Shown here: in pieces, positions 1 through 8,442 of the stretch | Position numbering within the stretch: the stretch's first letter is position 1 | How the letters are laid out: the number at the start of each line of letters is the position of its first letter | Origin: Streptomyces sp. WMMB 322 | Lineage (GTDB): Bacteria; Actinomycetota; Actinomycetes; Streptomycetales; Streptomycetaceae | Direction: 5' to 3' | NCBI RefSeq assembly: GCF_900090145.1 | Contig: NZ_FMHI01000002.1 | Location: 434,001 to 498,000, forward strand | DNA length: 64,000 nt | Notes under the pieces: model-generated | The model's input: the letters and a program-made list of their open reading frames with translations, nothing else | Databases searched by the model: none | Told to the model about the DNA's origin: nothing | Position numbers and translations under genes: made by a program

Positions 1-1
1 C

Positions 2-1273
2 GTCTCGCGCGGCCTCGCCCGGGTCACCGTGGAGGCCCTCGCCCCGTACCAGGCGGCGGTCGTGCGGATCGGCTTCGCCCTCACCTGGCTCTTCTTCCTG
101 CTCCGCGAATTCCCGCACCGCCACGAGCTGTACGGGCCCGACGGCCCCTGGAGCTGGAAGCTGGCCGAGCGGCTGATCGAGTCCAACCACGCCTTCACCG
201 TGCTCATGTGGTCCGACAGCACCGCGTGGTTCGAGTTCGTCTACGCGCTGGCCGTCGCCGCCAGCGTCGCGGTCGTCGTCGGCTGGCGCACGCGGACCGC
301 GTCGGTCGTCTACATGGTCGGCGTGCTGACGCTTCAGAACCGCAGCGTCTTCATGGGCGACGGCGGCGACAACGTGATCCACCTGATGGCGATGTACGTG
401 GTGCTCACGCGCTGCGCCCAGGTCTGGTCCCTCGATGCGCGGCGGCAGCGGAGGAAGGCGGCGGCCGGTACGTCCGGCGGTCCGCCCGCGCACGCCGGCG
501 GTGACGTGACCGGTGTCGTGCTGTGGACCGTCTTCGGCGTGATCATGCTCGCGTCGACCGTGGCCGGAGGGCTCAGCATCGGCTGGGGCCTGTTCTTCTG
601 GACGCTGTGGGCCGCGCAGGCCGCATGGTGGACGGTCAACCGCTACATGCCCGGCAGCGAGGCGCGGACCGTCTGCGACATGCTGGCCAACCTCGTGCAC
701 AACGCGGCGCTGCTGGTCATCGTCGTGGAGGTCTGCCTGATCTATGCGACGGCGGGCTGGTACAAGATCCAGGGCTCCCGGTGGCAGGACGGCACCGCCG
801 TCTACTACCCGATGAACCTGGACTACTTCTCGCCCTGGCCCGAGCTCAGCTCCTTCCTGGCCGCCAACGGCCTGCTGATACTGCTGATCACCTACGGCAC
901 CGTCGCGGTCCAGGTGGCCTTCCCGTTCACGCTGTTCAACAGGCGCGTCAAGAACGCCCTGCTGGCCGCCATGATCGCGGAGCACATGAGCATCGCCGTG
1001 CTGCTCGGGCTGCCGTTCTTCTCCATGGCCATGATCGCGGCCGACGCCGTCTTCCTGCCGACCGTCGCCCTCGTCTGGCTCGGTCACCGCTTCGACGGCG
1101 GCCGACGCCGGGTGCTGGCCCGGCTGGCTCCCGGACGGGCAGCCGGGAACCGCAGCGGAGGCGGTCCGGGAGACGCCGACGACGGCGACGGTGGTGCCGA
1201 CGGTGCCGACGGCGGGACGTCCCCCGCTTCGGTACCTCAGCAGCGTAAGGACGACGGGGTGTCCGTACGCTGA
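2..1273 (+). CDS. HTTM domain membrane protein, 5' end cut by the window
   Basis: The frame is open from base 2 with no stop or convincing start, so the gene begins before the window; a GTG at 29 is in frame but has no ribosome binding site. The protein is rich in hydrophobic helices (about eight) and carries the HTTM (vitamin K-dependent gamma-carboxylase-like) pattern, for example RIGFALTWLFFLLREFPHR near the start and GWYKIQGSRWQDGTAVYY in the middle. The C-terminal 50 residues are a Gly/Asp-rich tail. It probably sits in the cell membrane; its biochemical role is not known from sequence. The RNA methyltransferase gene begins four bases after its stop, so the two are likely cotranscribed. 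Confidence 0.8.
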   Translation, partial: VSRGLARVTVEALAPYQAAVVRIGFALTWLFFLLREFPHRHELYGPDGPWSWKLAERLIESNHAFTVLMWSDSTAWFEFVYALAVAASVAVVVGWRTRTASVVYMVGVLTLQNRSVFMGDGGDNVIHLMAMYVVLTRCAQVWSLDARRQRRKAAAGTSGGPPAHAGGDVTGVVLWTVFGVIMLASTVAGGLSIGWGLFFWTLWAAQAAWWTVNRYMPGSEARTVCDMLANLVHNAALLVIVVEVCLIYATAGWYKIQGSRWQDGTAVYYPMNLDYFSPWPELSSFLAANGLLILLITYGTVAVQVAFPFTLFNRRVKNALLAAMIAEHMSIAVLLGLPFFSMAMIAADAVFLPTVALVWLGHRFDGGRRRVLARLAPGRAAGNRSGGGPGDADDGDGGADGADGGTSPASVPQQRKDDGVSVR

Positions 1274-1277
1274 CGCC

Positions 1278-2093
1278 ATGACCGCCGGAGACGAGACAGG
1301 GGCGGCCGACCCCTCCACGGGGCGCCGCGGCGTGCGCGCGGCCGAGTTGCTGCGGCAGTGGCGGGAACTCGCGGACGGCAGCGTGCTGCTGGACGGCTTC
1401 CATGCCCTCAAGCACGCACTGCGCTTCGGCGCGGGCGTCCCGCTCGCGCTGACGGAGGACCGCGCGGCGGTGCTCGCGCTCGCCGCCGACCTCGCGCCCG
1501 ATCTCACGGAGCCGATGAGCGGACTCCTGAGCGAGGTGCCGCCGGGAACGCTCAGCGGGCTGGTGCCGCGCCCCCACCCCACGGGCGTCGCGGCGCTGGC
1601 CGTACGCGGCAGCGGGCAGGTTCCGGACGTCCGCGCCGCACCCGTCGTCGTGCTCGACAACCCGCGCCATCTGGGCAACGTGGGGGCGGTGATCCGGCTC
1701 GCGGCGGGAGCCGGCGCGGCAGGGGTGTTCACCACCGGCACGGTCGACCCGTGGCATCCCAACGTGGTCAGGGCGAGCGCGGGACTGCACTTCGCGACAG
1801 CCGTAAGGCGGTGCGAACCCTCAGGTCTCCCGCCGGGTCCGCTCTACGCGCTCGACCCCGCCGGGCGGGACATCCGCGGTCTCGTGCTGCCCGACGACGC
1901 GCTCGTGGCGTTCGGGTCGGAGCGGCACGGGATCTCGGACGGGCTGCGGGATCGCGCCGATCACCTGGTGGCCCTGCCGATGCGGCCGCAGGTCTCCAGC
2001 TACAACCTGGCCACGAGCGTCGCGATGACGCTCTACCACTGGATGGCGGGACACGCACAGCCGCCCGGCGCGGCCGGTCCGGCGCGGAGCTGA
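1278..2093 (+). CDS. TrmH/SpoU family RNA 2'-O-methyltransferase
   Basis: This 271-residue protein matches the SpoU (SPOUT-fold) class, which methylates the 2'-OH of a ribose in tRNA or rRNA using SAM. The SpoU motifs are visible: LDNPRHLGNVGAVIRLA (motif 1), VAFGSERHGIS (motif 2) and LPMRPQVSSYNLATSVAM (motif 3, the knotted cofactor loop). The N-terminal 100 residues resemble the substrate-binding part of such enzymes. I chose ATG 1278, four bases after the HTTM stop; an upstream GTG at 1191 would overlap HTTM by about 80 bases. The substrate RNA cannot be told from sequence. Confidence 0.85.
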   Translation: MTAGDETGAADPSTGRRGVRAAELLRQWRELADGSVLLDGFHALKHALRFGAGVPLALTEDRAAVLALAADLAPDLTEPMSGLLSEVPPGTLSGLVPRPHPTGVAALAVRGSGQVPDVRAAPVVVLDNPRHLGNVGAVIRLAAGAGAAGVFTTGTVDPWHPNVVRASAGLHFATAVRRCEPSGLPPGPLYALDPAGRDIRGLVLPDDALVAFGSERHGISDGLRDRADHLVALPMRPQVSSYNLATSVAMTLYHWMAGHAQPPGAAGPARS

Positions 2094-2130
2094 GCGCCCT
2101 TGCCTGCCGTCCGCGCGCCGGGAGCGACAC

Positions 2131-2173
2131 CGTCACGCGCAGGACGGGCCCGACGTCACGCGCAGGACAGGCC
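2131..2173. repeat. Direct repeat of a 20-base unit
   Basis: The unit CGTCACGCGCAGGACGGGCC at 2131-2150 recurs with one change at 2154-2173. It lies between the convergent SpoU methyltransferase and bpa genes. No terminator hairpin was obvious in this gap. Confidence 0.6.
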
Positions 2174-2212
2174 GACCCGCCGGGGCCGGGCCGGTGCACG
2201 CACACGCACGCC

Positions 2213-2785
2213 TCAGAGGTACGGGCCGCCCGAGCGGGCGGGGCGCCCCGGCTCCTCGTCGCCGAAGGTGCCGTCCTCGGGGAGCGTCCCCGGAGGCAGT
2301 GCCCTGCGCATCTGCTCCAGCTGCGCCCGTGCGGCCATCTGCTGCGCGAAGAGCGCCGTCTGGATGCCGTGGAAGAGCCCTTCGAGCCAGCCCACCAGCT
2401 GTGCCTGGGCGATGCGCAGCTCGGCGTCGGTCGGCACCGTGTCCTCGGTGAAGGGCAGCGAGAGCCGCTCCAGTTCCTCGATCAGCTCGGGGGCGAGACC
2501 GTCCTCGAGCTCCTTGATGGAGCTGGTGTGGATCTCCTTGAGCCGCACCCGGCTCGCCTCGTCCAGCGGGGCCGACTTCACCTCCTCGAGGAGCTGCTTG
2601 ATCATGCTGCCGATGCGCATGACCTTCGCGGGCTGCTCGACCATCTCCGTGACGGGGACCTCAGCCTGCTCCTCGCCGTCCTCGCCGCCCGCCTTGGAGT
2701 CGGCGCTGCCGAGAGCCATGCCGTCCGGTCCGACCACCAGGACGTGCTTGTTCTCCTTCGGGCGTTCGTTGCTCGGCTGTGTCAT
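2213..2785 (-). CDS. bpa: Bacterial proteasome activator Bpa/PafE (DUF2587)
   Basis: This 190-residue protein has the Bpa/PafE core: a flexible N-terminus, a helical bundle from about residue 55 to 150 (VMRIGSMIKQLLEEVKSAPL, then helices with QLVGWLEGLFHGIQTALFAQQ) and a disordered tail. In actinobacteria Bpa forms an ATP-independent ring that docks on the 20S proteasome through a C-terminal Gly-x-Tyr-Leu tail. Here the protein ends in GPYL, which keeps the Tyr-Leu that enters the proteasome pocket (mycobacterial PafE ends in GQYL). I chose ATG 2785, preceded by a GGGGGC stretch; a GTG at 2800 is an alternative. The 20S genes themselves are not in this window. Confidence 0.88.
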   Translation of the reverse strand: MTQPSNERPKENKHVLVVGPDGMALGSADSKAGGEDGEEQAEVPVTEMVEQPAKVMRIGSMIKQLLEEVKSAPLDEASRVRLKEIHTSSIKELEDGLAPELIEELERLSLPFTEDTVPTDAELRIAQAQLVGWLEGLFHGIQTALFAQQMAARAQLEQMRRALPPGTLPEDGTFGDEEPGRPARSGGPYL

Positions 2786-2884
2786 GCCCCCATTCTGCAC
2801 TCATGGCGTCGCCGGGTGTCCGCGGAGTCCCTCACCGGGCCGCGCACGGGCAGGGGGCCGCCGCGACGTTCGCCGCCCCGGGCG

Positions 2885-3376
2885 TCACGCGCGCCTCAAC
2901 CGGAGCGCGATCAGGGCGAGTCCCAGACCGATCAGCGTCATCCCGGCGCCCAGGGGAAGCACGGGGGAGACATGGCGCGTTGCGGCGGTCGTGGGCGGAT
3001 GCTGCGAGGAGGGCGCGGAGCCGTAGCCCGTGCCGGGCCCGGGCTCGTGGAGATCCTGGGTGCCGAAGAGTCCCGGACCGTCGCCGGCTGCGTCGCCTGC
3101 GGCGCCGTAGTCGCGGGGGCCGCCCTCGTCCGTCCGTGACGAGGCAGGGGGAGGGGGCCCCACGGGCGAAGTTCCGTGATCATCCGGAGACTTCACCGCG
3201 GGGTCCGCGTGCTCGTGCGCCACCGCGGAGGCCCTGTGCCCGCCGGAGGGCGAACCCGGAGCGGGCGCTGCCCCCGTGAGAGCCGCGACGAGCATCGCGG
3301 CCACGCACGGCATCACCGCGGTCACACGGAGTCTGCGGATATGGGCAGGGGTGAGGGTGTCACGTCTGTGCCGCAC
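2885..3376 (-). CDS. Hypothetical secreted or membrane-anchored protein
   Basis: I do not recognise this 163-residue protein. It has a signal-peptide-like start (basic residues, then VMPCVAAMLVAALTGAAPA), a Pro/Gly/Asp/His-rich low-complexity middle (about residues 40-135) and a C-terminal hydrophobic helix ending in RLRRA, so it probably spans the membrane once with an exported loop. GTG 3376 is chosen because GGGAGGG lies eight bases upstream; an ATG at 3445 would extend the frame through a long palindrome. That palindrome (3376-3463) holds the ribosome binding site and ends exactly at this start codon. Confidence 0.55.
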   Translation of the reverse strand: MRHRRDTLTPAHIRRLRVTAVMPCVAAMLVAALTGAAPAPGSPSGGHRASAVAHEHADPAVKSPDDHGTSPVGPPPPASSRTDEGGPRDYGAAGDAAGDGPGLFGTQDLHEPGPGTGYGSAPSSQHPPTTAATRHVSPVLPLGAGMTLIGLGLALIALRLRRA

Positions 3377-3463
3377 GGCAGAGACCCTCCCGTTGCGGAG
3401 GTCCAATAATGCAATCAGCGTTGCACAATTGGACAAGTCCGGCATCCGGAAGGGTCTCTGCCG
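3376..3463. promoter_or_regulatory. 88-base imperfect palindrome at a translation start
   Basis: Perfect 13-base outer arms CGGCAGAGACCCT (3376-3388) and AGGGTCTCTGCCG (3451-3463) enclose inner arms GTCCAATAATGCAA (3401-3414) and TTGCACAATTGGAC (3421-3434), which match at 12 of 14 positions around a 6-base spacer. The segments between are partly complementary too. The GTG start of the small secreted protein and its GGGAGGG ribosome binding site are inside the leftward arm. It could be an operator, a regulatory RNA hairpin, or a remnant of an inverted duplication. Confidence 0.7.
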
Positions 3464-3488
3464 TCTGCTTCCCGTACTGCGGAAAGCT

Positions 3489-4487
3489 CTAGGGAACGAG
3501 CAGGATCTTCCCCACGTGGCTGCTCTCCTCCATGGCCCGGTGCGCGTCCGTGGCACTGCTCATCGGCACGGTCCTGTCGACGACGGGACGCACCCGGCCG
3601 TCCGAGACCAGCGGCCACACGTGTTCGCGAACGGCCGCGACGATCGCCGCCTTCTCCGAGGCGGGACGAGCCCGCAGCGAAGTCGCCGTCACGGCGGCCC
3701 GCTTGGCGAGCAGCGCTCCCAGGTTCAGCTCGGCCTTCCGCCCGCCCTGGAGGCCGATGACGGCGAGACGGCCGTTGACCGCGAGCGCCTTGATGTTCTG
3801 CTCCAGGTACTTCGCGCCGATGATGTCGAGGATGACGTCGGCGCCGTTGCCGTCGGTGCCCGCACGCACCGCCTCGACGAAGTCCTGCTCGCGGTAGTTG
3901 ATCAGGATGTCGGCGCCGAGTTCCGCGCAGCGGTCCAGCTTCTCCTTGCTGCCCGCCGTCACCGCCACCTTCGCGCCGACGGCCTTCGCCAGCTGGATCG
4001 CCATGGTGCCGATGCCGCTGCCACCGCCGTGCACGAGCAGCGTCTCGCCGGGACGCAGATGCGCGACCATGAAGACGTTCGACCAGATCGTGCTGGTCAC
4101 TTCGGGCAGGGACGCGGCGGTCTGCACGTCGATTCCCTCCGGTACGGGCAGCAGTTGGCCCGTGGGGACGGCGACCTGCTCGGCGTAGCCGCCGCCGCCG
4201 AGCAGCGCACAGACCTCGTCGCCGACGGCCCACGTGTTCACACCGGGGCCCACTGCCGAGATCCGGCCCGAACACTCGAGGCCGGGATAGGGGGAGGCAC
4301 CGGGCGGCGGATCGTAGAAGCCCTGCCGCTGGAGGATGTCGGCGCGGTTGACGGCGCTCGCCGCGACCTCGACCAGCACCTCGCCCTCGCCGGGTTCGGG
4401 GACGGGGACCTCGGCCCAGACGAGGGCCTCGGGCCCGCCCGGTTCGGGAATGGTGACCGCGTGCATCGTGGAGTTGGACGTACCCAT
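3489..4487 (-). CDS. NAD(P)H-quinone oxidoreductase, zinc-independent MDR family
   Basis: A 332-residue medium-chain dehydrogenase/reductase of the quinone oxidoreductase branch (usual length about 325). The N-terminal GroES-like half contains AVTIPEPGGPEALVWAEVPV and SAVNRADILQRQGFYDPPPG; the Rossmann half has the nucleotide-binding loop LLVHGGGSGIGTMAIQLAKA near residue 145. The structural-zinc cysteines are absent, as expected for quinone reductases. Start ATG 4487 is preceded by GGGAG at some distance; ATG 4466 (MHAVTIPEP) is an equally plausible start. The gene follows the K+ channel gene on the same strand after a 238-base gap, so it may have its own promoter. Confidence 0.85.
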   Translation of the reverse strand: MGTSNSTMHAVTIPEPGGPEALVWAEVPVPEPGEGEVLVEVAASAVNRADILQRQGFYDPPPGASPYPGLECSGRISAVGPGVNTWAVGDEVCALLGGGGYAEQVAVPTGQLLPVPEGIDVQTAASLPEVTSTIWSNVFMVAHLRPGETLLVHGGGSGIGTMAIQLAKAVGAKVAVTAGSKEKLDRCAELGADILINYREQDFVEAVRAGTDGNGADVILDIIGAKYLEQNIKALAVNGRLAVIGLQGGRKAELNLGALLAKRAAVTATSLRARPASEKAAIVAAVREHVWPLVSDGRVRPVVDRTVPMSSATDAHRAMEESSHVGKILLVP

Positions 4488-4725
4488 GGGGCCGAACGCT
4501 ACTCCCGGGCCCCGAAGATGCGGCACCGCCCCGCACCGTACTTTCCGCGGCGCTCGTACGTGCCGTGCTCGTGGCCACGCCGGCCGGCGGCTCAACTTCC
4601 GTGCCGGCGCCCCGTCCCGGTCCTCCCGTCCGCCGCCCGGTTCGCGGCGGCCTGTGGCTGCCGTGCCCCAACTCCCGCCGCATCCGCGGGTGCTGACGTG
4701 CCGACCGGGCCGCGGAGACGGACGG

Positions 4726-5904
4726 TCAGTCGCCGCCCCCGCGTTCACCGCGCCAGAAACCGACGGAGCCCGGGCCGGACGGGCCGCCCGTGCCCGGCTC
4801 GCTTTCGGAGCCCCCGGGACCGGGAGTGCCGCTGTGCGTCGGGTCGGTGCTGCCCAGCCCGGTGTCCGACGGATGCGGCGCAGCCGCACGCTGGATCACC
4901 ACGAGGCGGTCCGTGGACTGGAGCGGGTCCGTCTGCGGATCGTCGTAGGCGAGCAGGCGGTGCCCCCGCACGACGGTGACGACCAGTTCCTTGCACTCCC
5001 TCGGTGAGCGGCCCGTTTCGGCCTTGGTGACGGGACGTTCGGTGAGACTGAGCCCCGAACCCTGCTGGATGAGGTCCTCCATGACGGAGCTCGCGTTCGG
5101 GCTCAGCACGGAGAGCCCGAGGAGGCGGCCGGCGGCGCTGGCGCTCGTGATCACGGAGTCCGCTCCCGACTGCCGCAGCAGCGGCACGTTCTCCTCCTCC
5201 CGCACCGCCGCGACGATCTTGAGGCGGCGGTTGAGCTGGCGTGCGGTGAGCGTGACGAGCACCGCGGTGTCGTCGCGCTGCGTCGCGATCACGATCTGCT
5301 TGGCCCGCCGCACCTCGGCGCGGGCGAGTACGTCGCTCCGGGTGGCGTCGCCGACGACGCTCACGTAGCCCTCGTCGTTCGCGGCCTTCGCGACGTGGTG
5401 GTTCGGGTCGATCACCACTATCCGGTCCCGGCGCACACCGGTGGACAGCAGCGTCTGCGCCGCCGAACGGCCCTTCGTGCCGAAGCCGACGACGACGGTG
5501 TGGTCGCGCAACTGGGACCTCCAACGGGACAGGCGCCACTGCTCGCGGGTGCGGTCGGTGAGAGCTTCGAGCGTGGTGCCGATGAGGATGATCAGGAACA
5601 GGATGCGAAGCGGCGTCACGAGCAGGATGTTCACGATGCGGGCGCTGTCGCTCGCGGGCGCGATGTCGCCGTAGCCGGTGGTCGAGAGAGTGACGGTCGT
5701 GTAGTAGACGGCGTCGAGGAAGGAGACCTCGTTGTCGTCGGCGTTGTCGGTGTACCCGTCGCGGCCGAGGTAGACGATCAGGACGGTCGTCATCAGTACG
5801 AGGAGCGCGGCGAGCAGGCGCCGCCCCACCTGCACGGGCGGGCTGACCTCGGAACGCGGCAGCAGGATGCGGTACTGGTCGCTCCCGTCGGGCTGTGTCC
5901 TCAC
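4726..5904 (-). CDS. Two-TM potassium channel with RCK (TrkA-N) domain
   Basis: This 392-residue protein has TM1 (about 28-46), a pore loop with selectivity filter TTGYGD (75-80) and TM2 (about 91-113), so it is a KcsA/MthK-like K+ channel. A cytosolic RCK domain follows with the Rossmann loop GFGTKG (140-145) and an acidic strand end at VVIDPN. The C-terminal 60 residues are a Gly/Ser/Pro-rich tail. GTG 5904 is chosen because it falls seven bases after the moeA stop; the moeA stop region GGTGAC may serve as ribosome binding site. Ligand gating by a nucleotide or ion through RCK is known for the family and is an inference here. Confidence 0.85.
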   Translation of the reverse strand: MRTQPDGSDQYRILLPRSEVSPPVQVGRRLLAALLVLMTTVLIVYLGRDGYTDNADDNEVSFLDAVYYTTVTLSTTGYGDIAPASDSARIVNILLVTPLRILFLIILIGTTLEALTDRTREQWRLSRWRSQLRDHTVVVGFGTKGRSAAQTLLSTGVRRDRIVVIDPNHHVAKAANDEGYVSVVGDATRSDVLARAEVRRAKQIVIATQRDDTAVLVTLTARQLNRRLKIVAAVREEENVPLLRQSGADSVITSASAAGRLLGLSVLSPNASSVMEDLIQQGSGLSLTERPVTKAETGRSPRECKELVVTVVRGHRLLAYDDPQTDPLQSTDRLVVIQRAAAPHPSDTGLGSTDPTHSGTPGPGGSESEPGTGGPSGPGSVGFWRGERGGGD

Positions 5905-5911
5905 CGCGCGG

Positions 5912-7504
5912 TCACCACGCGAACCAGGGGAGCGGCAGCACCTGGACGTCGCTGCCCGAGGAGGCGCCGCCCGGCGGGACCACCGCGAGGGCGGTCGCGG
6001 TGGCGACGCCGCGGAGCATGGCCGGGCCGTTGAAGTGGAGCGGGCGGGCCCGCGACGCCGCGGGGGCGAAGGCGACCGGCACGAGCCGCGTGTCCCGCGG
6101 ATGCCCCTGCACGTCCTCGGTGATCCGCGCGAACACCTCCCGCTCCGCGGGCCGGTCGCCGAGCGCACGGATCAGCGGCGCGGCGAGCGTCACCAGACCG
6201 GAGACCGCCGCGAGGGGATTGCCCGGCAGACCGACCAGAAGCGGACCGCCGCCCGTGCCCGGCTCCTGCCGTTCCGGCAGCCGGGCCAGGAGCATGGGAT
6301 GCCCGGGCCGCACGCGTACGCCCTCCACGAGGAGACGGGCTCCGACGCGGGCGAGCGTGGGACGCAGATGGTCGACCGGGCCGCGTGCGGTGCCTCCCGT
6401 GGTGACGAGGAGGTCGGCCGTCGTCGTGGCGACCGCTTCGTGGAGCGCTTCGGCGTCGTCACCGAGACGCCGCGTGACGATCACCTCCGCGCCCAGGGCC
6501 GAGAGCCAGGGCGCCACCGCCGGGCCGAGCGCGTCGCGGATGCGGCCGCCGTGCGGGACGCCGCGGTGCAGCAACTCGTCGCCCAGCACGAGGACTTCCG
6601 CGCGCGGGCGCCTGGTGACGGTCAACCGGTCGTAGCCCGCGGCGGCGGCGAGACCGAGCACGGCGGGGGTGACCCGGGTGCCGGCCGGCAGCAGCCGGTC
6701 GCCGGAGCGGCACTCCTGGCCGCGCGGGCGGATGTCCGTACCGGGCTGCGGGCGCCGCGTCGTGCGCAGCCGCCCGCCTTCGCTCTCGCCGTACTCGGAA
6801 CGCAGCACCGCGCTCGCGCCGGGCGGGATGCGCGCACCTGTCGCGATGGGAATCGCACGGCCGTCCGGCAGCGGGCGTGGCTCGGAGGTGTCACCGGCGA
6901 GGATGCCGGTGCCGGTGGCGTCGTCCGCCAGGGACCACGGGCCGGGGCCGGAGACGGCCCACCCGTCCATGGCCGAGGTGTCGAAGGACGGCAGGTCCGT
7001 GAGGGCGTCGAGCGGGGCGCCGAGCGTATGGTCCAGCGCCTGGTCGAGGGGGAGAGCGAGGGAGGGGAGCGGGCCGGCGGCCCGTGCGGCGTGAGTGCGG
7101 GCGTCGGGCCAGGGGGCGTCGCGGGCATGGGACGGCGCCTCCCCCGCCGTCCGTCCGGACCGGTGGCCGCCGCCCCGCGCGGAGCGGGGGGTGACCCAGT
7201 CCGGGGCGGCCAGTTCGTCACCGTCGTCCGGGGACGGGGCCGGGCTCCCCCCGCGGGGGCCGCCGTCGGTACCGGAGCCGGCACCGGAGCCGTCGGCGGA
7301 GCCCGGGACGTCGCGGGTCTGCGAGCCGGATTCGCGGTCCGTCCTGTTCCCGGCGCCCCTCCCCGTCCCGCTCGCGGCATCGCCGCTGCGGGGCCGCGGG
7401 GTCTCACCGCCCTCGGGAGCCTCCCGGCCGTCGCCCCTGCGGGCGCCGTGGGCGGCGCCGTTCGCCAGGGCGACGGCCTCGTCGAGTTCGTCGGCGCCGC
7501 TCAT
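5912..7504 (-). CDS. moeA: Molybdopterin molybdenumtransferase MoeA
   Basis: MoeA inserts molybdate into adenylylated molybdopterin, the last common step of molybdenum cofactor synthesis. The protein is 530 residues, against about 400-430 usually; the first 150 residues are Gly/Asp/Arg/Pro low complexity, which is odd. The MoeA domain then starts with SLALPLDQALDHTLGAPLD and the signature SFDTSAMDGWAVSG. The central MoaB/Mog-like domain has VLVLGDELL, LLVTTGGTARGPVDHL and LVGLPGNPLAAVSG. Its ATG overlaps the stop of the MobA-like gene (ATGA), so the two are translationally coupled. Confidence 0.88.
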   Translation of the reverse strand: MSGADELDEAVALANGAAHGARRGDGREAPEGGETPRPRSGDAASGTGRGAGNRTDRESGSQTRDVPGSADGSGAGSGTDGGPRGGSPAPSPDDGDELAAPDWVTPRSARGGGHRSGRTAGEAPSHARDAPWPDARTHAARAAGPLPSLALPLDQALDHTLGAPLDALTDLPSFDTSAMDGWAVSGPGPWSLADDATGTGILAGDTSEPRPLPDGRAIPIATGARIPPGASAVLRSEYGESEGGRLRTTRRPQPGTDIRPRGQECRSGDRLLPAGTRVTPAVLGLAAAAGYDRLTVTRRPRAEVLVLGDELLHRGVPHGGRIRDALGPAVAPWLSALGAEVIVTRRLGDDAEALHEAVATTTADLLVTTGGTARGPVDHLRPTLARVGARLLVEGVRVRPGHPMLLARLPERQEPGTGGGPLLVGLPGNPLAAVSGLVTLAAPLIRALGDRPAEREVFARITEDVQGHPRDTRLVPVAFAPAASRARPLHFNGPAMLRGVATATALAVVPPGGASSGSDVQVLPLPWFAW

Positions 7505-8439
7505 CGCCCGTCGCCCTGCTCCCCTTCGCTCTCCTCGGCCCAGCGCGCGGCCAGCCGGGCCGCTTTCTCCAGGGCCTCCGCGATGTCTTCGGGAGAGCCG
7601 CCGCGGCGGGCGGCGGCGTAACCCACGAGGAAGGTCGTCAGCGGGGCGGCGGGGCGTGCGACGCCGTGTGCCGCGTCGCGGGCCAGGTCGAGCAGTGCGG
7701 CGGTGTCGACATCCAGGTCGACGCCGAGTTCGGCCTTCGCCGCGGCCATCCATTCGTCCAGCACGGTGTCATGCTCCCTGATACGGGCCCTCGCCGCCGC
7801 GACGTCTTCCCAGGTGTCACAGTCGAGGGCGTCGGTGGCGGTCGGTCGGTGACCAACATCGATGTCGATGCGACGAAGTCTCAGCTCAGGAAGGAGCAGC
7901 CGCAAGGGGAGACCCGTCAGGCTGCCGTATTCGGTGCGCAGCAGAGCCAGTTCGCGGCGCAGCGGTTCGGTGCGGTAGGCGGCGAGCAGCGGCTGGTCGC
8001 GGCCGTCGTTGACCAGCGCGCCCTCGGGCGCTTCGCCGTCCGCCGGCCCGTTGCCGCCGGGGCCGCCTTCCGCGTGGGTGCGCGGCGCATCGCCCACGGC
8101 CGAGAGCAGCGTCCGTACGGTCTCCGCCCGCAGGAAGGGCAGGTCGGCGGAGAGGACGAGCACCGTCTCCTCGGTGACGCCGCGCAGGCCCGCGTCGAGC
8201 GCGGAGAGCGGACCTCCTCCCGGGGGGTCCTCCCGCACCCAGTCCACCGGCCGGTGCGTGGGCCTGCGGGGGCCGACGACGACCGTGGTGGACGCGTCGG
8301 CGCAGGCGGACAGCACGCGGTCGAGGAGGGTGCGGGCCCCGACGGTCAGCGACGGTTTGTCGGCGCCGCCGAGCCGCCTGGCGCCGCCGCCCGCGAGGAC
8401 GACGGCGTCGTGGGTGTGCGCGTGGGCGTCAGGTGTCAC
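7501..8439 (-). CDS. MobA-like NTP transferase fused to a DUF6457 domain
   Basis: Residues 1-205 form a MobA-type nucleotidyltransferase: LAGGGARRLGGADKPSL is the nucleotide-binding loop, and LVLSADLPFL holds the metal-binding Asp. MobA enzymes attach GMP to molybdopterin. Residues about 225-312 (from LDEWMAAAKAELGVDLDVD) are a separate helical DUF6457 domain common next to MobA in actinobacteria. Start GTG 8439 lies only three bases after the stop of the E2 gene, and the end overlaps moeA, so cofactor genes appear joined to the bkd operon. Whether GTP or another NTP is used cannot be seen. Confidence 0.82.
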   Translation of the reverse strand: MTPDAHAHTHDAVVLAGGGARRLGGADKPSLTVGARTLLDRVLSACADASTTVVVGPRRPTHRPVDWVREDPPGGGPLSALDAGLRGVTEETVLVLSADLPFLRAETVRTLLSAVGDAPRTHAEGGPGGNGPADGEAPEGALVNDGRDQPLLAAYRTEPLRRELALLRTEYGSLTGLPLRLLLPELRLRRIDIDVGHRPTATDALDCDTWEDVAAARARIREHDTVLDEWMAAAKAELGVDLDVDTAALLDLARDAAHGVARPAAPLTTFLVGYAAARRGGSPEDIAEALEKAARLAARWAEESEGEQGDGR

Positions 8440-8442
8440 GCC

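Noticed and set aside
3487..3498. CTCTAGGGAACG near the end of the quinone oxidoreductase as another GntR operator
   Set aside because: It is only a half-site, lies at a stop codon with no promoter, and is 41 kb from the regulator.
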